Assembly (NCBI GenBank): GCA_045648025.1
Contig: JAZRNH010000052.1
Coordinates: forward strand, 1-43,065
DNA: 43,065 nt
Direction: 5' to 3'
Origin: RGIG1681 sp045648025
GTDB lineage: Bacteria; Bacillota; Clostridia; Christensenellales; UBA1242
A program made the translations under genes and the position numbers. The notes under the pieces were generated by a model, which was not told the origin of the DNA, searched no databases, and saw only the letters and a program-made list of their open reading frames with translations. Within the stretch, counting starts at the first letter, position 1; every line of letters begins with the position of its first letter. This document shows, in pieces, positions 15,092 to 22,244 of this stretch.

Positions 15092-15634
15092 ATGGCTTTT
15101 TATAAATTTATGAGAGAAAAAAATGCTGATTATTTTGACAAAGAAAAGCATATTTCACTTGATGAAAAAAATTTAAAACTTGAGATTATTAGAAAGTTGC
15201 AAGAAAAAGTGGCTATGTTTGATGTTGTTTTTGACAAACAAGCAAGAGTTGTTTATTTGGAACAAAAAAATAAACAAGTTTCAGAAGATATTTCTGAATT
15301 TGAAATTCAACAAAAAATTGGATTAAGAGTGTTGGTGGATTATTTTGATTTGATTTATTCACTTGCAAAAATTCAAGATATAAGCAAAGAAAAGTTATTT
15401 AATTATAACATTATTGATTCGGTAAAAACTTTAAAAACAAGAGTGTTAAAAGTGACAGTTTTATTGATAAGGACAGAAGTTTCAGAAGATTTATTGATTG
15501 AACTTTTTGGGTTTGTTATGTCACTTGCAAACTATTTAAAATTTACTATTGAAGATATTGAAAAAGAGCTTGAAAAAGTAAATAACAAAGAAGGTTCATT
15601 TTTAAATGGAAAATTAATAAAAATAAATGATTAA
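15092..15634 (+). CDS. helical protein, possibly a degenerate MazG-like protein
   Basis: 180 residues from ATG 15092, one base after the MazG stop, so translational coupling is likely. Not firmly recognised. The N-terminus FYKFMREKNADYF recalls the KLVRDKI start of phosphoribosyl-ATP-pyrophosphatase-like NTPases. The C-terminus IEKELEKVNNKEGSFLNGKL recalls their KxxKRGGF end. In between, two helical stretches (LVDYFDLIYSLAKI and LIELFGFVMSLANYL) could be worn versions of the ELADVLEVI helix, but the acidic metal ligands are not evident. An inactive or structural relative is one reading. Confidence 0.45.
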   Translation: MAFYKFMREKNADYFDKEKHISLDEKNLKLEIIRKLQEKVAMFDVVFDKQARVVYLEQKNKQVSEDISEFEIQQKIGLRVLVDYFDLIYSLAKIQDISKEKLFNYNIIDSVKTLKTRVLKVTVLLIRTEVSEDLLIELFGFVMSLANYLKFTIEDIEKELEKVNNKEGSFLNGKLIKIND

Positions 15635-15645
15635 AGGAGAGATTT

Positions 15646-16170
15646 ATGGATAACAAACAATATATTAATCCAAAAATTGTAATGTCTTATAACTTAACAA
15701 AGAATAGAAAATTCTTCAAAAAGGCAAGAGCAATTGTTGTTAAAGGTAACAAGGTTTTGCTTATCAGAGTTGATTACAAAGATGGAAGGGTTCACTATCT
15801 TCTTCCAGGTGGTGGAGTTGATGAAGGTGAAACTGCAAAGGCTGCAGCTGTTCGTGAAACATTAGAAGAATATTCTGCTGTTGTTAAACTTATCAAATAT
15901 ATCGACAAACAATATTATAATGTTAATATGGAATATAATGGTGAAAAGTTTGTTTCGCACAGAGTTGAATATTATTATCTTTGTGAGTTTCAAAAATTTG
16001 CTGATGATTCAAAAATGGGTCTTGATGGTGAGTTTGAAAGTGATGAAAAAACTTATACAAAAGTTGAACTTTCACTTGATGAAATATTATTATTAAATCA
16101 TAACGATTTAAATCAAATGAGTCAAAAGGTTTATGATAAACTTGTTGAATATTTAAGGTCGGTTCAATAA
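15646..16170 (+). CDS. Nudix hydrolase
   Basis: 174 residues, ATG 15646 after AAAGGAGAG. A complete Nudix box spans residues 56-78 (G-x5-E-x7-RE-x2-EE, reading GGVDEGE...RETLEEYSA), with PGGG before it. Nudix enzymes cleave nucleoside diphosphates linked to another moiety, using Mg2+. The final GU of the box is SA, a mild departure. Third gene of the probable nucleotide-sanitising set; 11 bp after its neighbour. Confidence 0.88.
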   Translation: MDNKQYINPKIVMSYNLTKNRKFFKKARAIVVKGNKVLLIRVDYKDGRVHYLLPGGGVDEGETAKAAAVRETLEEYSAVVKLIKYIDKQYYNVNMEYNGEKFVSHRVEYYYLCEFQKFADDSKMGLDGEFESDEKTYTKVELSLDEILLLNHNDLNQMSQKVYDKLVEYLRSVQ

Positions 16171-16274
16171 TTTAAAATTTGCAAAAATTTAATAAAAAAT
16201 ATCAAAATATGAAACAATTTAACAAAAAATGAATAAAAATTGCGATTTTTAAAACACTAATATTAAGGTGTGTT

Positions 16275-17045
16275 ATGAAAAAATCTAATAAAGTTTCATT
16301 GTTTTATATTTTGTCAGCAATTTCACTTTTGCTTGTTTTGATGTTTGGCGGAATCTATGGAATTTATGTTTCTGTTGGTTTGAATTTTGTAAAAAATTCA
16401 GCAGCTGTTTTGCCAGAGGGTTCTGCTGGTGTTGCAACAAATGTTTCTTTTGGTGGCACAGTGAATTTTGAATATTCAATGGTGGGTGTGATAATTTTAT
16501 CAATAGCACTTGTTGTGATTTCAATATTTGAATTTGTGTCTTTGATTAGACAAATAATATTATTCAAGCAGTTTAAAGTTATAAGAAATTCAATGATTGA
16601 AACTGCCATTGAAGAAAAAGTTAAATCAAAAAAGTCGGTTATATTTTTTGCAATACTTTTAGATATAATTTCATTTGTTGTTGGCATTGTTGGAATTTTT
16701 GTAAACAGCAGAAGTTTTGTAGGAAACAGATTTGCATGGATTTTTTATTTGATTGATGCAATGATAATTTTGCTGTCACTTGTATCAATGGTTTTGTTTA
16801 TTGTAAAACTTCGAAATAACAAAAAGATGATGGAAGATAAATGTGAAATAAAAAAGTCTGATTTAGAAAAAGAATCAGATAACCATCAAAGTTTAAAATC
16901 ATCAAAGTATAATATTGATGACCTTGAATATAAACTATTAAAATTAAAGCATTTAAAAACTTCAAAAATCATTTCAGATGATGAATATAAAAGTTTTAGA
17001 GAGCGGCTTATTGATGGTGAAGAGTTTGTTGAAGAAAAAGAATAA
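16275..17045 (+). CDS. four-helix membrane protein with SHOCT-like C-terminus
   Basis: 256 residues. Hydrophobic segments at about residues 8-34, 68-94, 115-140 and 150-180 suggest four membrane helices. The cytoplasmic tail ends in DDLEYKLLKLKHLKTSKIISDDEY..FRERLI, which follows the SHOCT pattern (a short oligomerisation helix pair, L-x-KLxxLxxxGxIxxxEFxxxK) with Ser in place of the turn Gly. The function is unknown. Start ATG 16275 after AAGGTG; a terminator follows at once. Confidence 0.6.
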   Translation: MKKSNKVSLFYILSAISLLLVLMFGGIYGIYVSVGLNFVKNSAAVLPEGSAGVATNVSFGGTVNFEYSMVGVIILSIALVVISIFEFVSLIRQIILFKQFKVIRNSMIETAIEEKVKSKKSVIFFAILLDIISFVVGIVGIFVNSRSFVGNRFAWIFYLIDAMIILLSLVSMVLFIVKLRNNKKMMEDKCEIKKSDLEKESDNHQSLKSSKYNIDDLEYKLLKLKHLKTSKIISDDEYKSFRERLIDGEEFVEEKE

Positions 17046-17071
17046 AAGGGCAGAAAAACTGCTCTTTTTTT
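17044..17071 (+). terminator. intrinsic terminator
   Basis: AGGGCAG pairs with CTGCTCT (one G-T), loop AAAAA, seven Ts. Confidence 0.75.
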
Positions 17072-17108
17072 GTTTGTAATAAAATTTTGATAAATTTTTA
17101 AAATTTGG

Positions 17109-17136
17109 TTGATTTTTTGAAATGTTGTGATATAAT
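17109..17136 (+). promoter_or_regulatory. promoter of tRNA-Lys(CTT)
   Basis: TTGATT (17109-17114), 16-bp spacer, TATAAT (17131-17136), 21 bp before the tRNA. Confidence 0.65.
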
Positions 17137-17157
17137 AAATATGTTATTCAAATCTAT

Positions 17158-17233
17158 GGACCTTTAGCTCAGCTGGTAGAGCGCCCGACTCTTAATCGGA
17201 TTGTCCGGGGTTCGAACCCCCGAAGGTCCACCA
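17158..17233 (+). tRNA. tRNA-Lys(CTT)
   Basis: GGACCTT/AAGGTCC acceptor stem, anticodon loop CTCTTAA (CTT), GGGGTTCGAACCCCC T arm, encoded CCA. Its 3' side borders the accessory block at 17.3-22.2 kb, but I found no second copy of its 3' end there. Confidence 0.95.
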
Positions 17234-17237
17234 AAGT

Positions 17238-17267
17238 AAAAGGAAGTCAATTTTGACTTCCTTTTTT
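17238..17267. terminator. terminator after tRNA-Lys
   Basis: AAAAGGAAGTCAA pairs with TTGACTTCCTTTT, with A and T runs on both sides. It could also serve the convergent helicase gene. Confidence 0.8.
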
Positions 17268-17320
17268 ATTTCTATTTTTCTTTTGTATCAAGACAATCAC
17301 ATGTTCTGTCGTCAAATTGT

Positions 17321-19882
17321 TTAATTTTGTAAACTATTTTTAAATGAAATAAATGAAGAAATATTCTTTTCTCTATAATAAATTTGAAGTTTTTGTTTTG
17401 CTCTTGTTAAAGCAACATAATATAATCGTTCTTCATCTTTTACTGCATCTTCTAATGTTTCTCCAAATGCTGTAAAAAGTGCATTGTTGCTGTTATAAAT
17501 AGGAAAAGAGCCCTCATTTACATTTAGTAAAATAACAACGTCAGCTTCTTCACCTTTGGATTTATGGACAGTTTTGATATGAATATTATTTTTATATTTT
17601 TCATCACTCATAAAGTCAAGACAGAGTTTTCGAAGTAGTCTATTAAAATCTGTTAATTCCATACCGAGAAGAGTATTGCTTCTATTTAATATATATATTT
17701 TAGAATCAATATTTTCTCTAATTATTCTTTCACATTCAATTAAATATCTCGCTTTTTCAAATTTATTTGGTTCTTCATCATCTAATAATTTCAAATAACG
17801 ATTTTCTTTATTTCCAATATCAGCAAAAACATTTGAAATATCATTTTCTCTAACAAATGAATAAAGCTTACTCTTTGATTTTTGTTGAGTTCCATGAAAA
17901 TTAAACTTTCTTGCAAATTTATTAGCAAAATCAACAATAGATGCTAATGACCTATAATTTGTAGATAAGTCTAATCTTATGCTATCTTTAAAATTAGTTG
18001 TAAACTCATTATAATATCTTAAGTTTGAACCAGCAAATCTGTTAATTGCTTGCCAGTTATCTCCAACACAAAACACTTTTACATTTGGATTTCTTTTAAT
18101 AATTGATTGAATTAAATAATCAAATAGTTTACTAAAATCTTGATATTCATCAATTAAAATCCATTTTAAATTTTTTAATATTTTATCAACATGTCCAGCC
18201 TCGATTTTTAAAGCTGCCTTGTATATAAGTTCATTAAAGTCTGTATTGTAATCTTTGATTTTTAGATACTTATATTTACCAGTTGTATCGTGTAATATGG
18301 TTTTATATTGAGTATATACCTTATATCCAATTTGATAGAAAACTTTTGTTTTTTCATCTTTGGTGTTTTCAATGATTTCTTCAAAATTATCTATATTTTT
18401 AAAATAATTTTGTTGTAGTTTATTTATAAATTGTTCAATTAAAGTAGTAAAACCATCAATTCGCTTTTCCCAAACTTTATTTTCTAATACTTCAGTTGGT
18501 AATCTTTTGATTGGTATATTTAATTCACTTAATAAATCTTTTAATTTATTTTCTATAACAACTCTATCAATATCTTTAAAATCAGCATAATGCGTTTCTA
18601 AAAATGTTTTTATAGATAGTAATTGTTCGTTATATTTGTTTCTTTTAGAAAGTTTTGAAATCCATTTTTTATTCCAAAATTTTCTTTTCCATTCTTTGTT
18701 TGATAAGTAGTCTTTATAACTTCCAATTTCATTTTCGAAACGACGAATCTCGCTATCTGTTTCCATTCCATTTACAGCCCAGTGTTCCCAAATTATGTTG
18801 TATTGAGGCAAGTAAAAATCTGGATGAGTTTCTTTCTTTTCATTTAGTAATTTTTTGTAGTCTTCTTGTTCATCTTTTGATAAATTGGAACTAGACAAAT
18901 CTATTTGGCAAGGGTAAAAGGATTTTTCATACACATAATCAATGCCATGTTCAAATAAAAAATCAGCAATATATTTCTCATGAATAGACTTAACTTTTTC
19001 ATTGTTGAGAGTAATATATTTACTATTTCTAACATATGTATAATAATTTCTAATATCATTAAATGTTTTATGGTCTATTCTTAATGTTTCATTTCTAAAA
19101 AAATCATATATTTTGTTTGTTATCGTTTTGTTATTTTGTTTTAAGTTATTAATTATTAATTTAATTAATCCTATTTTATTTTCGATAATAGATTCTTCTC
19201 CAATATCGAATAAACTTAAAGCAAATGAATGAAATGTTTTTGCAATATCTAAATTTTCATATTTATTGTAATTATCAATCAAACAATTCAAATTTAATCT
19301 TTTATTTATTTCTTCTTTAGCATCTTTATTAAATGTAAAAGCAAAAATTTGGTCAGGTTTGATATTTTCTAATTCTAATAATTTTATTATTTTACCAACT
19401 ATAACTCTTGTTTTTCCAGAACCAGCACGAGCTGTTATTAGAGTATTTTGATTTGATAAAATAGCATTTAACTGCTCGTCGTCATAATTTAATGGCTCGC
19501 CATTAAATAATACATGCTCTTTAAAATATGAACTTAAATTATCTCTTTCAGCTTTATTTTTTAAAACTTCATCTAGTGATTTTACACCTATTGGTTGAGT
19601 TATTTTTACCTGTGAATTTTGAGATTTTAATTTAAATATATTATCTTTGTAATTAAATTCATCTACAAAAATAGGGTCTTCTAAAACAAGACATGTTCCA
19701 ATAGTTGCACTTGCAATAAATTTCCTTGCTTTATAGTTTCCAAAAGAATCTCTTAAATAAAAAATAAAGTCATCTTTATTATATGTATCTCTTTTTATAG
19801 AACACAAAAAAACTCTTTCTTCGTTATTTTTTACTTTGTAAATAGCTGGTTGATTTTCTTTCAAAATAACATAATTTTCCAT
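17321..19882 (-). CDS. UvrD/HelD-like superfamily 1 helicase with embedded nuclease-like segment
   Basis: 853 residues from ATG 19882 (TTTGGAG upstream; an in-frame TTG four codons earlier overlaps that site). SF1A motifs: ARAGSGKT (about residues 151-158), FHSF, IDEYQDFS (about 577-584), GDNWQAINRFAGS (about 607-619), NYRS, TVHKSKGEEADVV, ERLYYVALTRAK. Between motifs lies EKYIADFLFEHGIDYVYEK, then HPDFYLP and IIWEHWAV (about 300-370). This matches the restriction-endonuclease-like insert of helicase IV (HelD), with Asp355 and Glu366 as candidate metal ligands. The likely role is ATP-driven DNA unwinding in repair or defence. Its codon use (more TTA and ATA) differs from flanking housekeeping genes. 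Divergent from the AlbA_2 gene. Confidence 0.88.
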   Translation of the reverse strand: MENYVILKENQPAIYKVKNNEERVFLCSIKRDTYNKDDFIFYLRDSFGNYKARKFIASATIGTCLVLEDPIFVDEFNYKDNIFKLKSQNSQVKITQPIGVKSLDEVLKNKAERDNLSSYFKEHVLFNGEPLNYDDEQLNAILSNQNTLITARAGSGKTRVIVGKIIKLLELENIKPDQIFAFTFNKDAKEEINKRLNLNCLIDNYNKYENLDIAKTFHSFALSLFDIGEESIIENKIGLIKLIINNLKQNNKTITNKIYDFFRNETLRIDHKTFNDIRNYYTYVRNSKYITLNNEKVKSIHEKYIADFLFEHGIDYVYEKSFYPCQIDLSSSNLSKDEQEDYKKLLNEKKETHPDFYLPQYNIIWEHWAVNGMETDSEIRRFENEIGSYKDYLSNKEWKRKFWNKKWISKLSKRNKYNEQLLSIKTFLETHYADFKDIDRVVIENKLKDLLSELNIPIKRLPTEVLENKVWEKRIDGFTTLIEQFINKLQQNYFKNIDNFEEIIENTKDEKTKVFYQIGYKVYTQYKTILHDTTGKYKYLKIKDYNTDFNELIYKAALKIEAGHVDKILKNLKWILIDEYQDFSKLFDYLIQSIIKRNPNVKVFCVGDNWQAINRFAGSNLRYYNEFTTNFKDSIRLDLSTNYRSLASIVDFANKFARKFNFHGTQQKSKSKLYSFVRENDISNVFADIGNKENRYLKLLDDEEPNKFEKARYLIECERIIRENIDSKIYILNRSNTLLGMELTDFNRLLRKLCLDFMSDEKYKNNIHIKTVHKSKGEEADVVILLNVNEGSFPIYNSNNALFTAFGETLEDAVKDEERLYYVALTRAKQKLQIYYREKNISSFISFKNSLQN

Positions 19883-19905
19883 AAAATTCTCCAAATGCTA
19901 CTTTG

Positions 19906-19914
19906 ATTATAACA
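19906..19914 (-). promoter_or_regulatory. extended -10 promoter of the helicase gene
   Basis: Minus strand TGTTATAAT: TATAAT at 19906-19911 with the TGn extension, and no good -35. The divergent AlbA_2 gene likewise has TGATACAAT (19963-19971) without a clear -35. Confidence 0.45.
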
Positions 19915-19991
19915 TATCTTTTCGTAAATTTATCTACAATTCTATAAATTATTAAAAATTTATGATACAATATATTTACTTAGGAGGATTT

Positions 19992-21212
19992 ATGGCATTA
20001 AAGCAAGAAATTATTAAACTTATAGAATCTAAACAAGAAGGTAGTTATTGGGATTTTAAACAAAAATGGTATTCGAATAATAGTGATTTATTGCATGATA
20101 TTATTTGTATGTCAAATAACTTAGTAGATAGAGATTGCTATATAATAATTGGTGTGGTTGATAAAACTTATGATATTGTTGGCATTGCCGATGATTCTAA
20201 TCGAAAAAACACGCAAAATCTCGTTGATTTTCTAAAGGATAAATATTTTGCAGGTGGAATTCGTCCTATAGTTATGGTGAATCAAATAAATATATTGGGA
20301 AAAGATTTAGATATAATTATTATAAAAAATAGTAAGAATACTCCTTTCTATTTAACTAGAAGTTTTGAAGGTGTAAATGCAAATAATATTTATACAAGAA
20401 TACAAGATACAAATACACCAAAATCAAATAGTGCGGATATAGATAAGGTTGAATATCTATGGAAAAAAAGATTTGCTTTACATTGTTCAATTATGGAAAA
20501 ATTAAATGTTCTCCTTGACGATTATTTAAATTGGGGTGTTTACAAAGAAAATTTATATAATCAAGATTTTATTCAAGGAGGAGATTTTGGAAATTATGAT
20601 TATATCATAAATCGAATTCATCCAGAATTTCATATTGAAATAGATAAACAAAGTCATGAAGATTGGGAACGTGAAACTTTAAAGTGTTTTTATATTAATC
20701 AAACAGCGGGACATTATAATGCTAAAATTTTTTATAACAATACATTATTGTATGAATTTTGTTTAGCACATGTTGATGAATACAGAAAATATATAGCAGT
20801 TCCACATATATCTTCTTTTTCGCGTGATGATAAGTCTACTAAGTCTGGAAAGAAAGTGATTTTGTTTTATTATATTTTAAAAAATAGCATAATTGGAAAG
20901 ATTCAAAAAATACTTACAAAAGGAACATTTGAGACTGAATCTAGATTTTTTGGTAAATATTGGTTGCCAATATTTGATGATGAAAACGAATTGAAAGATT
21001 TTGTTGATTTCTGCAATTCAAATCAAAATCTATATAAATCAAGTTTTAAAAATTATGAATATAGTAAAGGTGATGAAAAAAATGGTGCAACTTTTTCAAT
21101 GTCTAATATTATTAATGTATACAGATATTATGTAGAGTTCTGTATTTGTAAAAAAGGCATTGATAAACGAAATTTTGAATCATATTTTAAATACTATAAT
21201 CAATTATTATAA
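19992..21212 (+). CDS. AlbA_2 (Schlafen-like) domain protein
   Basis: 406 residues from ATG 19992 with AGGAGG 6 nt upstream. The first 150 residues match the AlbA_2 putative nucleic-acid-binding domain: ESKQEGSYWDFKQKW, DLLHDIICMSNN, YIIIGVVDKTYDIVGI, and a later IKNSKNTPFYL. The rest (about 250 residues) is unfamiliar, with many aromatic and Asn residues. AlbA_2 proteins occur as regulators and in defence-type loci. Divergently arranged with the HelD-like helicase across 109 bp, which suggests a shared module. TTA and ATA codons are frequent, unlike the CTT/ATT habit of the housekeeping genes. Confidence 0.75.
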   Translation: MALKQEIIKLIESKQEGSYWDFKQKWYSNNSDLLHDIICMSNNLVDRDCYIIIGVVDKTYDIVGIADDSNRKNTQNLVDFLKDKYFAGGIRPIVMVNQINILGKDLDIIIIKNSKNTPFYLTRSFEGVNANNIYTRIQDTNTPKSNSADIDKVEYLWKKRFALHCSIMEKLNVLLDDYLNWGVYKENLYNQDFIQGGDFGNYDYIINRIHPEFHIEIDKQSHEDWERETLKCFYINQTAGHYNAKIFYNNTLLYEFCLAHVDEYRKYIAVPHISSFSRDDKSTKSGKKVILFYYILKNSIIGKIQKILTKGTFETESRFFGKYWLPIFDDENELKDFVDFCNSNQNLYKSSFKNYEYSKGDEKNGATFSMSNIINVYRYYVEFCICKKGIDKRNFESYFKYYNQLL

Positions 21213-21254
21213 TTTCTAAGTGTTCAATTTAGTTATCATGTGATTCGCCAAATA

Positions 21255-21282
21255 AACCCAAGTCAAACGACTTGGGTTTTTG
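21255..21282 (+). terminator. intrinsic terminator
   Basis: AACCCAAGTC pairs perfectly with GACTTGGGTT, loop AAAC, T run. Confidence 0.85.
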
Positions 21283-21300
21283 TTTTGCAAATAAAAAAAC

Positions 21301-21329
21301 TTGACTGAAATATTGATAAATTCTACAAT
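21301..21329 (+). promoter_or_regulatory. promoter of the PD-(D/E)XK gene
   Basis: TTGACT (21301-21306), 17-bp spacer, TACAAT (21324-21329). Confidence 0.65.
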
Positions 21330-21364
21330 GATTATAATATATTGAGTTTAAGGATTGTTTTGTT

Positions 21365-21952
21365 ATGGAAAATGTTGAGTCTATTCAAAAATTAAAAGAT
21401 TTTATTTATGAAACATATAAAAGCACAAAAAACACATTGTCGCCAAATATTTTAAGGGGACATTTAAGGTCTTTATCGACAGATATTGAGGATGGTATAG
21501 CAATGTTGATTATTGATATTATGCCAAATGGGTATAAAGTTTTTTTAGATCCGTCAATATATGTCGATGGAAGAAATAATAGACCAGATTTAATGATTGT
21601 TGATAGTGATAATAATGTTGTTGCTATTGTTGAAATTAAAGCAAATATGGGTTGGTGCGGAGATGCTTCATCTGTTATTAATAATTTAATTTCAAATCAT
21701 AATAAATTTGCTAATAAACAAAAACTGGTTTGTGAATTTTCAAAAACGGAAAAACAAGAAGTTTGTTATTGTGAGAAAGTTAAGTTGTTTTTAGTGTCTT
21801 TTACTGATTGGAATTGCTGCAAAGAAAAACATGAAAAAAACAAATTATATGCAAAAGGAAACAATGTTTTTCAATATAATTTATTTACTGGTTGGTATGA
21901 TTCACTTGTTGATTTTGAAATTGATGACTTTATTAATGAAATAAAAAAATAA
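21365..21952 (+). CDS. PD-(D/E)XK nuclease-fold protein
   Basis: 195 residues. The core RPDLMIVDSDNNVVAIVEIK gives Asp75, then Glu90-x-Lys92, the catalytic spacing of PD-(D/E)XK nucleases, with the two beta strands around it. Conserved-looking helices flank it (GIAMLIIDIM before, DASSVINNLISNHNKF after). It resembles small stand-alone restriction-like nucleases whose substrate is unknown. Start ATG 21365 with a weak AAGGA further upstream. It follows the AlbA_2 gene with its own promoter and belongs to the accessory block. Confidence 0.65.
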   Translation: MENVESIQKLKDFIYETYKSTKNTLSPNILRGHLRSLSTDIEDGIAMLIIDIMPNGYKVFLDPSIYVDGRNNRPDLMIVDSDNNVVAIVEIKANMGWCGDASSVINNLISNHNKFANKQKLVCEFSKTEKQEVCYCEKVKLFLVSFTDWNCCKEKHEKNKLYAKGNNVFQYNLFTGWYDSLVDFEIDDFINEIKK

Positions 21953-22014
21953 AGGTTTGGCCAAGTGTCAAATCTTTTTGTTATTTATAAAAATAAAAGT
22001 TTTTTGTAAATGAG

Positions 22015-22043
22015 TTGAAAGTTGTGGTTTTAAATGATATAAT
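22015..22043 (+). promoter_or_regulatory. promoter of the 39-codon ORF
   Basis: TTGAAA (22015-22020), 17-bp spacer, TATAAT (22038-22043). Confidence 0.7.
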
Positions 22044-22068
22044 GATTTTGTATTTTTTGGAGATTTAT

Positions 22069-22188
22069 ATGGAAAATGGTTTTAAATCACAATTTAATAA
22101 TTGCGGTTTTAGGGCAACTATGTTGTCTGGTGTTTTTTGTGTAAATTTGAAAATGGATAATGTAAAACGAATGCCCTTAGGGCTATAA
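22069..22188 (+). CDS. small ORF of 39 codons, unknown
   Basis: Starts MENGFKSQFNNCGFRATML and ends in VKRMPLGL. It has a consensus promoter 26 nt upstream and a TTGGAGA ribosome site at ideal spacing, which is why it is reported despite its size. Two Cys and a Gly/Asn-rich start; no domain recognised. A short GCCC-TTA-GGGC hairpin overlaps its last codons. It lies at the end of the accessory block, just before metG. It could also be a decayed gene fragment or a leader. Confidence 0.5.
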   Translation: MENGFKSQFNNCGFRATMLSGVFCVNLKMDNVKRMPLGL

Positions 22189-22244
22189 GATTTTTTATTT
22201 TTAAACTTATGATTATTACATTATTGATTTATTAGGAGATTATT

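Noticed and set aside
17234..22244. Search for a second tRNA-Lys 3' end marking an integrated element
   Set aside because: No match to the GGTTCGAACC...CCA end of tRNA-Lys(CTT) was seen near the far end of the block, and no integrase gene is present.
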